64,000 nucleotides of DNA from Herminiimonas sp. Its GTDB lineage: Bacteria; Pseudomonadota; Gammaproteobacteria; Burkholderiales; Burkholderiaceae. The notes below the pieces were generated by a model. The model worked only from the letters and a program-made list of their open reading frames with translations, ran no database searches and was not told the DNA's origin. The stretch spans positions 124,001 to 188,000 of the forward strand of contig NZ_JAURVN010000002.1 in the NCBI RefSeq assembly GCF_030655415.1, read 5' to 3'. The translations under genes and the position numbers were made by a program. Every line of letters starts with the position of its first letter. Positions within the stretch are counted from its first letter, which is position 1. Positions 24,776-33,797 of the stretch are shown piece after piece.

Positions 24776-25849
24776 TCAACGTTTGATAGCAATACTGGCA
24801 ATCAATCCGCCATCCGGCGCATTCCGCAAAGTCAGCCGGCCATCGCATTGCATTGCTGCTTCACGCGCAATCGACAATCCCAAACCAACGCCTCCCAGCG
24901 CCTTGTTGCGCGAAGCATCGAGGCGGACAAAAGGCTCGAACACTGCCGCCATTTTTTCTGGCGGAATACCAGGCCCATGATCGCGCACTTCGATCACCAG
25001 CGTGGTCGGCGTATCGATTAACGACACCACCGCATCCTCGCCGTAGCGTAAAGCGTTCTCCACCAGATTCGTCAGGCAACGACGCAACGCGATAGGCTTG
25101 GTGAACAAAGGTTCGGCATTGCCCTGCATGCGAACACTGTCGCCATTTGCACTCGCATCTTCGACGATGACCTCGATCAAAGCTTGCACATTGAGCAGTT
25201 GCAAATTTTCGTTGGAGACACGTCCACGCAAATAATCCAGCGTGGCGTCCAGCATTACTGCCATCTCGCTGATATCGTCACGCAATTTTGGCTTTGCATA
25301 ATTCTCAGCCAGATTTTCTATCCGCAACTTCATACGCGTCAGCGGGGTGCGCAAGTCGTGCGACACCGCCGCCAAAAAACGCTCACGTTCTTCGATTTGC
25401 TCACGTACCTTGTGCTGCATATCGTTAAATACACTGGCAGTCTGGCGCACTTCATCAGGACCTTGCACCTTCATCGGCACGCTGTATAAATTATTCGCCA
25501 GCTGCGCCGATGCATGGGCAATCTGCTGCATAGGTCTCGCCAGGAATCGTGCGCCAAACCAAGCAGTCGCAGTCAGCGTCAGCAGTTGCATGATGATGCC
25601 TATCCACAATCCTGGCGGTAAAGGTGGCAGTTCAAAACCGGCAATCTTCAATGTTGCTGGCGGCGGTCGGCGATGCTCAGAGAACTCACCTGACTGAACT
25701 TCGGCATGCTGTCTAAAGCCCGGAGGTGGAAAGTCACGTCCATAGAAATTCACGACCAGGATGAAGGTCATCACATGGCTGACCATAATCGCCAGCACAA
25801 TCAGCGCAAACAAGCGCGCGAAAATGGTATTCGGCAAAAAGCGTTTCAT
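24776..25849 (-). CDS. Sensor histidine kinase (EnvZ-like)
   Basis: The product is 357 residues. TM1 (residues 10-33) and TM2 (about 80-100) enclose a short, proline-rich periplasmic region of ~45 residues. A HAMP segment follows (LARPMQQIAHASAQLANNL), then the phosphoacceptor motif FLAAVSHDLRTPLTRMKLRIE, the N box TNLVENALRYG, the G1 box VRDHGPGIP and G2 GGVGLGLSIA. The DLRTPLTRMKLR sequence places it with the EnvZ/OmpB group. Its start overlaps the regulator gene by four bases (ATGA), so the pair is translationally coupled. The stimulus is unknown. Confidence 0.9.
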   Translation of the reverse strand: MKRFLPNTIFARLFALIVLAIMVSHVMTFILVVNFYGRDFPPPGFRQHAEVQSGEFSEHRRPPPATLKIAGFELPPLPPGLWIGIIMQLLTLTATAWFGARFLARPMQQIAHASAQLANNLYSVPMKVQGPDEVRQTASVFNDMQHKVREQIEERERFLAAVSHDLRTPLTRMKLRIENLAENYAKPKLRDDISEMAVMLDATLDYLRGRVSNENLQLLNVQALIEVIVEDASANGDSVRMQGNAEPLFTKPIALRRCLTNLVENALRYGEDAVVSLIDTPTTLVIEVRDHGPGIPPEKMAAVFEPFVRLDASRNKALGGVGLGLSIAREAAMQCDGRLTLRNAPDGGLIASIAIKR

Positions 25850-26568
25850 CGCACAACCTTCGCATCAAACAGATAGCCTTCGCCGCGTACCGTCTTCAGA
25901 AATTTTGGATCTTTCGGATCTTCTTCCAGCTTTTGTCGTAGTCGCGAAACCAGCAAATCGATACTGCGATCAAATGCCGTGACGTTATGTCCGCGCGCCG
26001 CATCCATCAACTGATCGCGACTCAACACGCGATGCGGTCGTTCGATAAACACGCTCAGCAAGCGGTATTCTGCATTCGATAAAGGCACCACCATTTTTTG
26101 CGGCGTGATCAGCTGACGCGCCAGGCGATTGATGGTCCATCCTTCAAAATGCCATTGCTCGTCACTGCCATCCGCGGCCTGTTCACGCTTCTTTCCATCC
26201 TTGGTCCTGCGTAAAATCGTGTGTATGCGCGCCACCAGTTCGCGTGGGTCAAACGGCTTCATCACGTAATCGTCCGCACCCAGCTCCAGACCGACCACGC
26301 GATCAGTCGACTCGCCACGTGCAGTCAAAATAATGATGGGAATATCGGTACTCGCGCGTAGTTGCCGACACAGCGACAAACCATCTTCGCCCGGCAACAT
26401 CAGATCGAGAATGATCGCATCGAAGCGATTCTCTGCCATTGCACTGCGCATCGCGGCACCGTCGCCCACCGCCTGCGCCTGAATGGAAAATCCAGCCAGA
26501 TAGTTCGCCAGCAAGTCGCGAATTTCTTCGTCGTCATCGACGATCAGTACCGTTGTCGTTTCGCTCAT
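25846..26568 (-). CDS. OmpR-family response regulator
   Basis: The product is 240 residues. The receiver domain has the acidic pair at Asp11-Asp12, the phospho-acceptor Asp55 (AIILDLMLPGEDG) and the lysine of DDYVMKPFDPREL. A winged-helix DNA-binding domain follows, ending SRLRQKLEEDPKDPKFLKTVRGEGYLF. The frame is open from 26598; I prefer the third Met (26568), where the receiver begins, but the first (26598) remains possible. It forms a coupled pair with the downstream kinase. The small membrane protein gene at 26766 is divergent, so autoregulation could affect it too. Confidence 0.9.
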   Translation of the reverse strand: MSETTTVLIVDDDEEIRDLLANYLAGFSIQAQAVGDGAAMRSAMAENRFDAIILDLMLPGEDGLSLCRQLRASTDIPIIILTARGESTDRVVGLELGADDYVMKPFDPRELVARIHTILRRTKDGKKREQAADGSDEQWHFEGWTINRLARQLITPQKMVVPLSNAEYRLLSVFIERPHRVLSRDQLMDAARGHNVTAFDRSIDLLVSRLRQKLEEDPKDPKFLKTVRGEGYLFDAKVVR

Positions 26569-26765
26569 TTCGCATTCCATGTTCTGTTTTGTCTGCATTG
26601 TTGGCGGTATTTTTGCCGCCGATAAATTGAGCGGATAATCTCACAAGCCAGTTCAGCTTGCCAAACCGCCCTCAAATTTTTGCAAAACATGCTGATAAAA
26701 GATGCCGATAAACGATGTCTGTCGCCGTACTCACTTACAATAACGGCACATCAAATGGAGCTCAT

Positions 26766-27047
26766 ATGTTTTCTGGACAAACTTTCGAACAAATTCTTCA
26801 AAAAAAGAGCACGCGCCTGGTTCTTGCGGCAATGTGTTTGTATCTGGCCTTGGCCGGTGCGCATCAATTATTCACCGGTACCGAGCAAGCCGACTGGCTA
26901 CGTGGCGGTGGCAATTTACTGTTGTGGGGCGCCTTTGCAGTATTGAATCTGCTCAAAGCTTACGGCCGCGCAACCAAGGGCATTAACATTCCCATCAATA
27001 TCGGTTTGGTATTGGTTGTCGGTAGCTGGATTGCAAAAATGGAATGA
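26766..27047 (+). CDS. Small membrane protein of unknown function
   Basis: 93 residues from the ATG at 26766, which has GGAG five bases upstream; the in-frame start at 26715 lacks a ribosome-binding site. Three hydrophobic helices are visible (LVLAAMCLYLALAGAHQLF, GGGNLLLWGAFAVLNLL, PINIGLVLVVGSWI). I do not recognise a family. It is followed 31 bp later by a DUF1653 gene and then by the pmrAB-like pair, and may be cotranscribed with the former. Confidence 0.7.
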   Translation: MFSGQTFEQILQKKSTRLVLAAMCLYLALAGAHQLFTGTEQADWLRGGGNLLLWGAFAVLNLLKAYGRATKGINIPINIGLVLVVGSWIAKME

Positions 27048-27078
27048 AGTGTTGTCATAAATTGCGGGGATAAAAATT

Positions 27079-27273
27079 ATGCAATTCAGACATTACAAAG
27101 GCGGCATTTACGATTTTGTATGCGCCGCTAAACTCGAATCGGATCCGGAAACGGTCATGATCGTGTACACCGCGGCCGATGGTTCGTTCTGGACCCGGCC
27201 GGAAAAAGTGTTCTTTGAAATCATCGAACACGAAGGTAAATCCATGCAACGGTTTACCGCGATCGACGAATAA
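27079..27273 (+). CDS. DUF1653 domain-containing protein
   Basis: 64 residues, one DUF1653 domain: the pattern FRHYKGGIYDFVCAAKLESDPETVMIVYTAADGSFWTRPEKVFFE matches this small SH3-like family, in which the tail W-x-RP-x-x-x-F is conserved. The function is unknown. A GGGGAT ribosome-binding site precedes the ATG. It lies 50 bp before the response-regulator gene on the same strand. Confidence 0.85.
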   Translation: MQFRHYKGGIYDFVCAAKLESDPETVMIVYTAADGSFWTRPEKVFFEIIEHEGKSMQRFTAIDE

Positions 27274-27322
27274 ATATCTTCAGTAGCGCGACTTCAATGC
27301 ATCGCTTGAACGGAAAGATAAT

Positions 27323-28012
27323 GTGTACGCACTGATCATCGAAGACAATCCGGACATCGTCGCCAACCTGTATGGTTTTCTCGAACCATTGGGTTACACC
27401 CTGGATGTCGCGCTCACTGGTTCCGCTGGCGTCGCGCGCGCCATCGAATCGCACTACGACGTCATCGTGCTGGATCTTGAATTGCCCGGCCTTGATGGCA
27501 TTGAAGTCTGCCGCCAATTGCGCAAAGAGCGACGACTCGCGACACCGATTCTGATGCTGACTGCACGCGATACCGTCAAAGACAAATTGGTCGGCTTTGA
27601 AGTAGGCGCCGACGACTATCTGGTCAAACCGTTTTCACTGATAGAACTCGAAGCTCGCTTGAAAGCACTGGTACGTCGTGCTCGCAATGAAACGGTAGAA
27701 CACATACTGGAATTCGGCGAGTTGCGCTTCGACCTCAGTCGTTACGAAGCCACGCGCGCCGGACACAAACTTGCACTGACACCAACTGGTTACAAGCTGC
27801 TGGAATCCTTGATGCGCAAAGCGCCGGCACTGATCACGCGCGAAGAATTATTGCGTGAAATCTGGGGTGATGATCCACCGGATAGCGATGCATTGCGCAC
27901 GCACATCCATGCGCTGCGCCAGGCGATGGATAGACCATTTGTCACGCCTATGCTGCGTACTTTGCCGGGCAGCGGTTATCGTCTGGTAAATGAAAATGAA
28001 GATCGAAAATGA
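27323..28012 (+). CDS. OmpR-family response regulator, probable PmrA
   Basis: The product is 229 residues from a GTG start at 27323 (GGAAAG upstream; the ATG at 27321 is out of frame). The receiver has the phospho-acceptor Asp51 (VIVLDLELPGLDG) and the DDYLVKPFSLIEL switch lysine. The winged-helix domain ends HIHALRQAMDRPFVTPMLRTLPGSGYRLV. Its stop overlaps the kinase start (ATGA). The gene order regulator, kinase, eptA-type gene, and the CTTAAC-N5-CTTAAC repeat before the latter, make it the functional counterpart of PmrA. That role is inferred from context rather than from a diagnostic residue. Confidence 0.9.
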   Translation: MYALIIEDNPDIVANLYGFLEPLGYTLDVALTGSAGVARAIESHYDVIVLDLELPGLDGIEVCRQLRKERRLATPILMLTARDTVKDKLVGFEVGADDYLVKPFSLIELEARLKALVRRARNETVEHILEFGELRFDLSRYEATRAGHKLALTPTGYKLLESLMRKAPALITREELLREIWGDDPPDSDALRTHIHALRQAMDRPFVTPMLRTLPGSGYRLVNENEDRK

Positions 28013-29292
28013 AGCGTGAAATGACAAGCAATCCATCGAAAAGCAAGCAGTCGCTAAGACGACGCATCGCTGGCACATTCATATTGATGGCACTCATTTT
28101 GTGCAGCTTCTTTTCGCTTTCATCGTATGTCGCTGTTGAAATGGCAGAAGCGAAATTGATCGATCACAACCTCGATAAATTAACGAACCAAATCATTGGT
28201 CAATATTTAAGTAACGATAAATACGAGCTGCCGCCGGATATCACTTTTTACGTTGACGACGATATTCCTGAGACATTTCGCAAGCTACCTAACGGCATCC
28301 ACGAAATTGAAATCGGCGAAACAGAATTGCATGTAGTCGTGCGCAATATGAATAACCATCGCTTTGTTCTAAGCGACGACACTACCGATTTTGAAGATAC
28401 AGAATTACTTATTTTCATTGCAGTAACCGCAGGTTTTTTCGCCAGTATGTTGCTGTCCATCTTTCTGGGATTGGCTTCGTCAAAACTGATCATTGCGCCA
28501 GTAACGGCATTGGCCGAAGCGGTTGAACGCAATGATGATCCGTCCGAATTACCATCGCTGGATACGCAAAATGAAATCGGCATGCTGGCCCGCGCATTCG
28601 CCAAACGGACCAATCAACTGCAGCGCTTTCTCGCTGATGAAAAATTGTTTACCGGCGACGTCAGCCACGAATTGCGCACGCCACTCACCATCATGCTGGG
28701 CGCATCCGAGCTATTGAAAGTACAGCTCGCTGGATCGCCAGATGAGTTGGCAGTCGCCGAGCGCATACGCCGAGTAGCGGCAGAAGCATCTGAACGCGTA
28801 GGCGCTTTGCTGTTGCTGTCGCAATCGCCAGAAACATTAGGTGGTAGTCAGCTGTCGCTCACGCATTTGATCGAGCGCGAGATTGAGCGCTGCCAGCAAT
28901 TGTTGGGCGACAAACCCGTACAAATCGTGTTCGAAGATGTGGGCGATGTGTGGGTGTATGCGCGCACCGAATTGGCCGGAATTGCAATCGGCAATCTGTT
29001 GCGCAATGCCTGCCAATACACTGAACAAGGCACAGTCAAAATCAAGCTCGCTGCGCATCAATTAACCATAGAAGACAATGGTCCCGGCGTGCCGGAAAAC
29101 GTACGTGCGCGACTGTTCGAGCGCTTCGTGCGCGGCAAGGAAAACCCTCACGTCGGCTCCGGCCTGGGCCTAGCGATAGTCAAACGCGTCGCCGATCATT
29201 TGGGCTGGCAGATAGAACATCAGACGCCTGACGGCGGCGGCAGTCGTTTCATACTGACCTTCCCGTCTGAGCCAGTCTCCACAACGGTTTAA
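28009..29292 (+). CDS. Sensor histidine kinase, probable PmrB
   Basis: The product is 427 residues. TM1 (about 20-42) and TM2 (about 133-157) flank a periplasmic domain of ~90 residues rich in Asp and Glu (YVDDDIPETF, VLSDDTTDFEDTE). A HAMP segment follows. The phosphoacceptor motif is TGDVSHELRTPLTIMLGASELL, the N box IGNLLRNACQYT, and the G boxes are IEDNGPGVP and VGSGLGLAIVKR. An acidic periplasmic sensor is reminiscent of PmrB/PhoQ kinases that sense cations or cationic peptides. It is translationally coupled to the regulator and lies 185 bp upstream of the eptA-type gene. Confidence 0.9.
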   Translation: MKREMTSNPSKSKQSLRRRIAGTFILMALILCSFFSLSSYVAVEMAEAKLIDHNLDKLTNQIIGQYLSNDKYELPPDITFYVDDDIPETFRKLPNGIHEIEIGETELHVVVRNMNNHRFVLSDDTTDFEDTELLIFIAVTAGFFASMLLSIFLGLASSKLIIAPVTALAEAVERNDDPSELPSLDTQNEIGMLARAFAKRTNQLQRFLADEKLFTGDVSHELRTPLTIMLGASELLKVQLAGSPDELAVAERIRRVAAEASERVGALLLLSQSPETLGGSQLSLTHLIEREIERCQQLLGDKPVQIVFEDVGDVWVYARTELAGIAIGNLLRNACQYTEQGTVKIKLAAHQLTIEDNGPGVPENVRARLFERFVRGKENPHVGSGLGLAIVKRVADHLGWQIEHQTPDGGGSRFILTFPSEPVSTTV

Positions 29293-29420
29293 CAGGTACA
29301 TAAGCGCGTTATTGCTGCCTTTGTGATTGGATAAGAGCGATTCTTTCCATGTCATTTTGACCACATGGATTTGAGCCGCTTTTGATCTGTCTTTGCCTCG
29401 GTTTAGACCCGCTCCGGCAC

Positions 29421-29437
29421 CTTAACGCCCACTTAAC
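29421..29437 (+). promoter_or_regulatory. PmrA-box-like direct repeat upstream of eptA
   Basis: CTTAAC (29421-29426), GCCCA, CTTAAC (29432-29437): two identical hexamers in direct orientation spaced 5 bp, 41 bp before the predicted GTG. This is the layout of PmrA boxes (CTTAAG-N5-CTTAAG type) in lipid A modification promoters. The 11-bp pitch is one helical turn, as expected for an OmpR-family dimer. Confidence 0.75.
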
Positions 29438-29477
29438 GGCGCCCTCGATAGCGTAGCGACTTCTCATATAGAAGTCG

Positions 29478-31178
29478 GTGTGCGTCTTGAAAACATCTCA
29501 CCTTGCAAACAGCCCGGTTGCCCTTCCGCAAAGCGGCAGCCACGCGTCTTTTTTCCCGTTTGATCGTCTCCCCGCCATAGGCGTTGAAAGGCTGGCGATT
29601 CTTGCCAGCCTGTTTTTTTCAATCACTTGTAATCATCTGTTTTTCTCCGCCGCATTGGCTCAGCGCGACTGGTCGCATGCGAGCTCGTGGTTGTTTGCCG
29701 CAGCGGTGTTTATTGCCATCACGGCCTTGCAGAGCGTCGGACTTTTTATCGTGCTGAATCGCTGGAGCGCCAAACCTATCTTGACGCTGCTGTTTATCGT
29801 CACTGCGGCAGCAACGTATTACATGGACAAGTACACCGTTTTCTTCAATTCGGAAATGGTCAGAAATATTCTGCGCACGGACGTCAAGGAAGCCAGCGAA
29901 TTATTCTCGCTGAACTTCTGTATTCATATGTTGGTTTATGGCGTGCTGCCATCACTGTTGGTGTGGAAGCTGCGTCTGACGAAGACATCCTGGCGTCGTG
30001 CCACGCTGATGCGCATCGCTTATCTGGTGGGTGCATTCGTCATCGCTGGCGGCGCCATCATGCTGGTGTTTCAGGATTTTTCTTCTTTGATGCGCAATCA
30101 AAAAGAAGTGCGCTTCTTGATCACACCAAGTAATTATTTGTTCTCATTGGCGCGCGTTGTGGTCGCCGATACCGCACAAGCCAACACCCCTAAAATTCCC
30201 ATCAGTGCAGATGCGCACATGGCAGCCGGCTGGAACAATCGTACAAAGCCTATGTTATTCGTGCTGGTCGTGGGCGAAACCACGCGCGCTGCGAACTGGG
30301 GCATGAATGGTTACGCACATCAAACCACGCCTGAATTAAGCAAGCTGGATGTGATCAACTTCACGCATGCAACCTCATGCGGCACCAACACTGAAGTATC
30401 GGTACCGTGCATGTTCTCAACCTATGGCCGTCGCAACTACGATGAAAAAGCCATACGCGCGCATGAATCGCTATTACACGTAATCGACCACGCAGGCGTA
30501 AAAACGCTGTGGCGCGACAATCAGGCTGGTTGCAAAGGTGTATGCGATGGCTTGGAAGAACAGCATCTGGACAATAGCAAAAACGCCGCGCTGTGCGATG
30601 ACGAACGCTGCCTTGATGAGATTCTGCTCAATGGCATGGATGGCGAAATACAAAAAGCCAAGAAGGGTAATATGTTCGTCGTCCTGCATCAGCTGGCCAA
30701 TCACGGCCCGGCATATTACAAACGTTATCCGGCCGCGATGCGCGTTTTCACGCCGACTTGCGATACCGCAGACTTAAGCAAATGCAGCAAGGAAGAGATC
30801 GTCAACACCTATGACAATGGCGTGCTGTACACCGACCACTTTTTGGCGCAGACCATCAATTATTTGAAAACGCAAACCACCTACGACACAGCCATGCTGT
30901 ATCTGTCAGATCATGGTGAATCGTTGGGTGAACACGGAATTTATCTGCATGGTTTGCCTTATTCGATCGCGCCGAAAGAGCAAACACAGATACCGATGGT
31001 GATGTGGATGTCGCCAGGATTTGCATCAAGCTTTGGCGTGAACAAGGATTGCATGAGCAAATTGGCCAACACGCCGGTCAGCCAGGACAATCTGTTTCAC
31101 TCTATCCTGGGCATGCTGCAAATCGAATCTACGCACTACGACAAATCGCTGGATCTAAGCGCAGGCTGCAAGGCTTGA
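29478..31178 (+). CDS. eptA: Lipid A phosphoethanolamine transferase (EptA/PmrC family)
   Basis: The product is 566 residues. An N-terminal region of five membrane helices (residues ~40-230) is followed by the periplasmic sulfatase-like catalytic domain. Zinc and nucleophile residues are visible: Glu267 (VVGETTRAANW), Thr305 in SCGTNTEVSVPCMF, Cys301/Cys311 as the usual disulfide pair, and the metal motif YLSDHGESLGEHGIYLHG. The enzyme transfers phosphoethanolamine to lipid A phosphates, lowering affinity for polymyxin. No ATG lies near the N-terminus; a GTG at 29478 (or a TTG at 29487) must be used, so the start is uncertain. The PmrA-like box ahead of it places it under the adjacent two-component system. 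The stop lies 13 bp from the convergent acyltransferase gene. Confidence 0.92.
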   Translation: MCVLKTSHLANSPVALPQSGSHASFFPFDRLPAIGVERLAILASLFFSITCNHLFFSAALAQRDWSHASSWLFAAAVFIAITALQSVGLFIVLNRWSAKPILTLLFIVTAAATYYMDKYTVFFNSEMVRNILRTDVKEASELFSLNFCIHMLVYGVLPSLLVWKLRLTKTSWRRATLMRIAYLVGAFVIAGGAIMLVFQDFSSLMRNQKEVRFLITPSNYLFSLARVVVADTAQANTPKIPISADAHMAAGWNNRTKPMLFVLVVGETTRAANWGMNGYAHQTTPELSKLDVINFTHATSCGTNTEVSVPCMFSTYGRRNYDEKAIRAHESLLHVIDHAGVKTLWRDNQAGCKGVCDGLEEQHLDNSKNAALCDDERCLDEILLNGMDGEIQKAKKGNMFVVLHQLANHGPAYYKRYPAAMRVFTPTCDTADLSKCSKEEIVNTYDNGVLYTDHFLAQTINYLKTQTTYDTAMLYLSDHGESLGEHGIYLHGLPYSIAPKEQTQIPMVMWMSPGFASSFGVNKDCMSKLANTPVSQDNLFHSILGMLQIESTHYDKSLDLSAGCKA

Positions 31179-31191
31179 AACTAGTCTGAAA

Positions 31192-32295
31192 TTAGCTGGC
31201 TTGTTGCGCCGCCAACATGCCGCTGACCATAAAGCCGGCCGGTGCCAGCAAGCGTTTTCTGTTGGTCATTGGTCGGCTTTCAACCCATTTGAACAGCAGC
31301 GCACCAGCGCCCACACTTGCCGCTAATGCGACCGTCATGCCGATCAGGCTGGCGATCGCTTGCTCAGGGAAGAAGTGGAAAAATACTGCGTTCACGACCA
31401 GACACAAAGGGAAGTGAATCAAAAAAACTGAATACGAAATACGTCCCAGATAAACCAGGAAGCGTGGCATAGGCATCGCTTCCATCGCGCCGGTTTGACG
31501 AGCAAGACCGAGCACCAGCATCACGCCGCCAGCCACCAAGATACGCGAGCGGAAATCAAACAGCAAAGCCGCTAACACCGCAGTACTTAACAGCGCCAGC
31601 CACCACATGCCGTCTTCGCGACGCGACGCCCAATAAGCCAGCGCACCCAAACCGTAAGAGCCAAAGAAGTAAAACGCCGTCGTATCCAAATCTTTCTGCA
31701 GATTGAAGAAGAACAGCGAGGTCGCAGTCAACACGGCGATCGCAATCGGTCCCAGCAAACTCAGTTTTGTAAAACGTGCCTCAACCCGCGCTGCACACCA
31801 CATCAGCAATGCTGCCAGCGAAAAGAGTTGCAGATCTATCGCCACATACCAAACACCAGCGGACAAGGCATCTTGTCCGACCAAATCCTGCAGGAAAAAA
31901 ACATGCGACAGCAATTGCATCGCAGTTGGCGCGTCCGGAATCGCATCATTCGTCAACCAGGCACGTGCCAGCGCTGCGCATACGATAGCGCACACCAATG
32001 CGACTAGATACGGGATCGCCAAACGCAAGTAGCGCTGATAAATCGCGTGCACAGGTTGCGTCAGCAAAGCTTTGCCATGCGGCGCAAATTTCGCCGCCAT
32101 CAAGAATCCTGCAATCACAAAAAACGCCTGCACCGCCATCCGACCGTATTGATAAAACAAATCGATCAAGGCTGGGACGAGCGTGTGCGCAGCATCCGAC
32201 ATCGGGCCGTAAAACGCGAGGTGATGCAACACAATCAATAAACAGGCAATCGCCTTGAGTGCATCCACACAAGGCATTCTGGAGGTAGTACGCAT
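31192..32295 (-). CDS. Acyltransferase 3 family membrane protein (O-acetyltransferase-like)
   Basis: The product is 367 residues with about ten membrane helices. The N-terminus has the family motif RMPCVDALKAIACLLIVLHHLAFYG, with the essential His after the first helix, and then GRMAVQAFFVIAGFLMA. The C-terminus contains FLVYLGRISYSVFLIHFPLCLV, the conserved last motif. Such enzymes acetylate or succinylate surface glycans, lipopolysaccharide or antibiotics. The frame is open to 32448; the ATG at 32295 fits the family start. The convergent eptA gene modifies lipid A, so both may serve envelope remodelling, but no shared regulation is seen. Confidence 0.85.
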   Translation of the reverse strand: MRTTSRMPCVDALKAIACLLIVLHHLAFYGPMSDAAHTLVPALIDLFYQYGRMAVQAFFVIAGFLMAAKFAPHGKALLTQPVHAIYQRYLRLAIPYLVALVCAIVCAALARAWLTNDAIPDAPTAMQLLSHVFFLQDLVGQDALSAGVWYVAIDLQLFSLAALLMWCAARVEARFTKLSLLGPIAIAVLTATSLFFFNLQKDLDTTAFYFFGSYGLGALAYWASRREDGMWWLALLSTAVLAALLFDFRSRILVAGGVMLVLGLARQTGAMEAMPMPRFLVYLGRISYSVFLIHFPLCLVVNAVFFHFFPEQAIASLIGMTVALAASVGAGALLFKWVESRPMTNRKRLLAPAGFMVSGMLAAQQAS

Positions 32296-32559
32296 GGAAT
32301 TCTGACTTCTAGGATTATTATTCTTGATGCCGACGGCGGTCGGCGTGTACAGCAGGCTTATCTTTACTAGCGATAAGCTGCGCAAGGGCGCAAGTCTACA
32401 CGCACTCGCGCCGTTTTGCAGATTCCGTGCGCTCCTACCGTGCTCCACACCTGTTTTGCATACAATTTAGCCATATAGACGCATCTGAAGTGCTGTCGTA
32501 CAGCCGATGCAAAAGCCACTATGATATGCACCCTGACCAGATGAAATAAGCGCACCTCA

Positions 32560-33060
32560 ATGAACAACGACGAAACACAAAATTATTCCGAGCAAGATCA
32601 AAACGGTTCAATTCACGAGCCACGCATGTGGCGCGACGACGGCTGGACCGCGCGCGTGATCAAGAACGATGATGATGAAGGCTGGGCGGTCGAAATGATC
32701 AAGGATGGTGAAGCAGAACCAGCGCTGGTCGGCCCGTGGACCATGGGCCGCGACAAAAAGAATCCGAAGCCGCTTGATACGCCAGCGTTTCACACGCTAG
32801 TGAAAACTGCATCAGAAGTCTTGCGCAGACATGAGCAGCAACTGCATGCGACGCTGCATAAAAGCGTCGTCGTGAATACTGCATCGGCAACGATTACCGT
32901 TAATCTGGATATCGTGCCGGATGAAGATGATCCGTATGCGATGCTGAGTGCCTTGGATGACGGTGGCGATCAAATTGCAGAAGTACGCGTCGCACCCAAC
33001 TTCAAGTTGACGCGTGCAAGTGCAGAGCAGTGGATAGAAAACGAATTTCGCAGGCCCTAG
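32560..33060 (+). CDS. Conserved-type hypothetical soluble protein
   Basis: 166 residues; no domain recognised. The N-terminal 20 residues are polar and probably disordered. The middle reads PRMWRDDGWTARVIKNDDDEGWAVEMIKDGEAEPALVGPWTMGRDKKNPKPLDTPAFHTLVKTASEVL, suggesting a beta-rich fold, and a helical region follows. The C-terminus is again beta-rich (KSVVVNTASATITVNLDI). Protein-like composition and an independent ATG at 32560 support a real gene. It is not in an obvious operon. Confidence 0.7.
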   Translation: MNNDETQNYSEQDQNGSIHEPRMWRDDGWTARVIKNDDDEGWAVEMIKDGEAEPALVGPWTMGRDKKNPKPLDTPAFHTLVKTASEVLRRHEQQLHATLHKSVVVNTASATITVNLDIVPDEDDPYAMLSALDDGGDQIAEVRVAPNFKLTRASAEQWIENEFRRP

Positions 33061-33151
33061 TTCTAAATGACTTGCTAAACAATTCGCTAAAAATTCTGCC
33101 GCATACATTGCTACAGGAATATGGCGGAGACATCATCAAGGGAGCATTCAC

Positions 33152-33499
33152 ATGATTGCCGTTATTTTTGAAGTCATTCCACACGACCAGTACAAGCAGG
33201 ATTACATGGATGCGGCTGCAGCATTGCGACCACTGCTGCACAAGATAGATGGTTTTATATCCATCGAGCGATTTCAGAGTCTGAGTCAGCCGGGGAAAAT
33301 TCTATCGCTGTCTTACTGGCGCGATGAAGAAGCAGTCAAGCAATGGCGCAATCTGGAAGAGCATCGCAAGGTGCAAGCTGCGGGACGCGGAAATATTTTT
33401 GCCGATTATCGGCTGCGGGTTGCGCATGTGCTGCGCGATTACGGGCTCAATGAGAGAGCCGAAGCACCGACGGATTCACGTCAGGTGCATAAAGCCTGA
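33152..33499 (+). CDS. Antibiotic biosynthesis monooxygenase (ABM) domain protein
   Basis: 115 residues. The ABM pattern is present: MIAVIFEVIPHDQYKQDYMDAAAALRPLLHKIDGFISIERFQSLSQPGKILSLSYWRDEEAVKQWRN, followed by an AAGRG...FADYRLRVAHVLRDYG end. A strong AGGGAG ribosome-binding site lies before the ATG. Proteins of this type are dimeric and may be monooxygenases or heme-degrading; the substrate is unknown. It is a second, divergent relative of the ABM protein at 13159. The convergent small gene at 33527 begins after a 27-bp gap. Confidence 0.85.
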   Translation: MIAVIFEVIPHDQYKQDYMDAAAALRPLLHKIDGFISIERFQSLSQPGKILSLSYWRDEEAVKQWRNLEEHRKVQAAGRGNIFADYRLRVAHVLRDYGLNERAEAPTDSRQVHKA

Positions 33500-33526
33500 G
33501 CTGTTAAAACAGTTCGCTGACGACTA

Positions 33527-33766
33527 TCAAGCTTCAGCGAGCTTTGCGCTCAAGCGATCGAATTCTTCATCCAGCGTATTTTTCGGCACACTCGTTTTGC
33601 CGCGGCTGTACCAATAACTGGCATTGCTCAAATCGCCTTCAACACGGTGCAGATAACCGTGAATCTGGCACGACAACACATCGCCATGCACTTGCACTAA
33701 CGCGTGCGCCTCTTCCCAGCTTCCCGCTTTTGCAAGATCCAATACTTCTTTGTGATCACAAGCCAT
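33527..33766 (-). CDS. Small hypothetical protein
   Basis: 79 residues from the ATG at 33766, which has GAGG eight bases upstream; the longer frame to 33844 would overlap the PIG-L gene and lacks a ribosome-binding site. The sequence is helical and TPR-like in feel (VLDLAKAGSWEEAHALVQVHGDVLSCQIHGYLHRVEGDLSNASYWYSRG). I do not recognise a family. It follows the PIG-L gene by 31 bp and may be its last operon member. Confidence 0.65.
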   Translation of the reverse strand: MACDHKEVLDLAKAGSWEEAHALVQVHGDVLSCQIHGYLHRVEGDLSNASYWYSRGKTSVPKNTLDEEFDRLSAKLAEA

Positions 33767-33797
33767 TTTCAAATCCTCTATTACTGTTCTTAGTTCT

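Noticed and set aside
26704..26711. GCCGATAA, identical to the -10 of flagellar sigma28 promoters
   Set aside because: No TAAA-type -35 at the required 15-bp distance, and the downstream gene has no link to motility.
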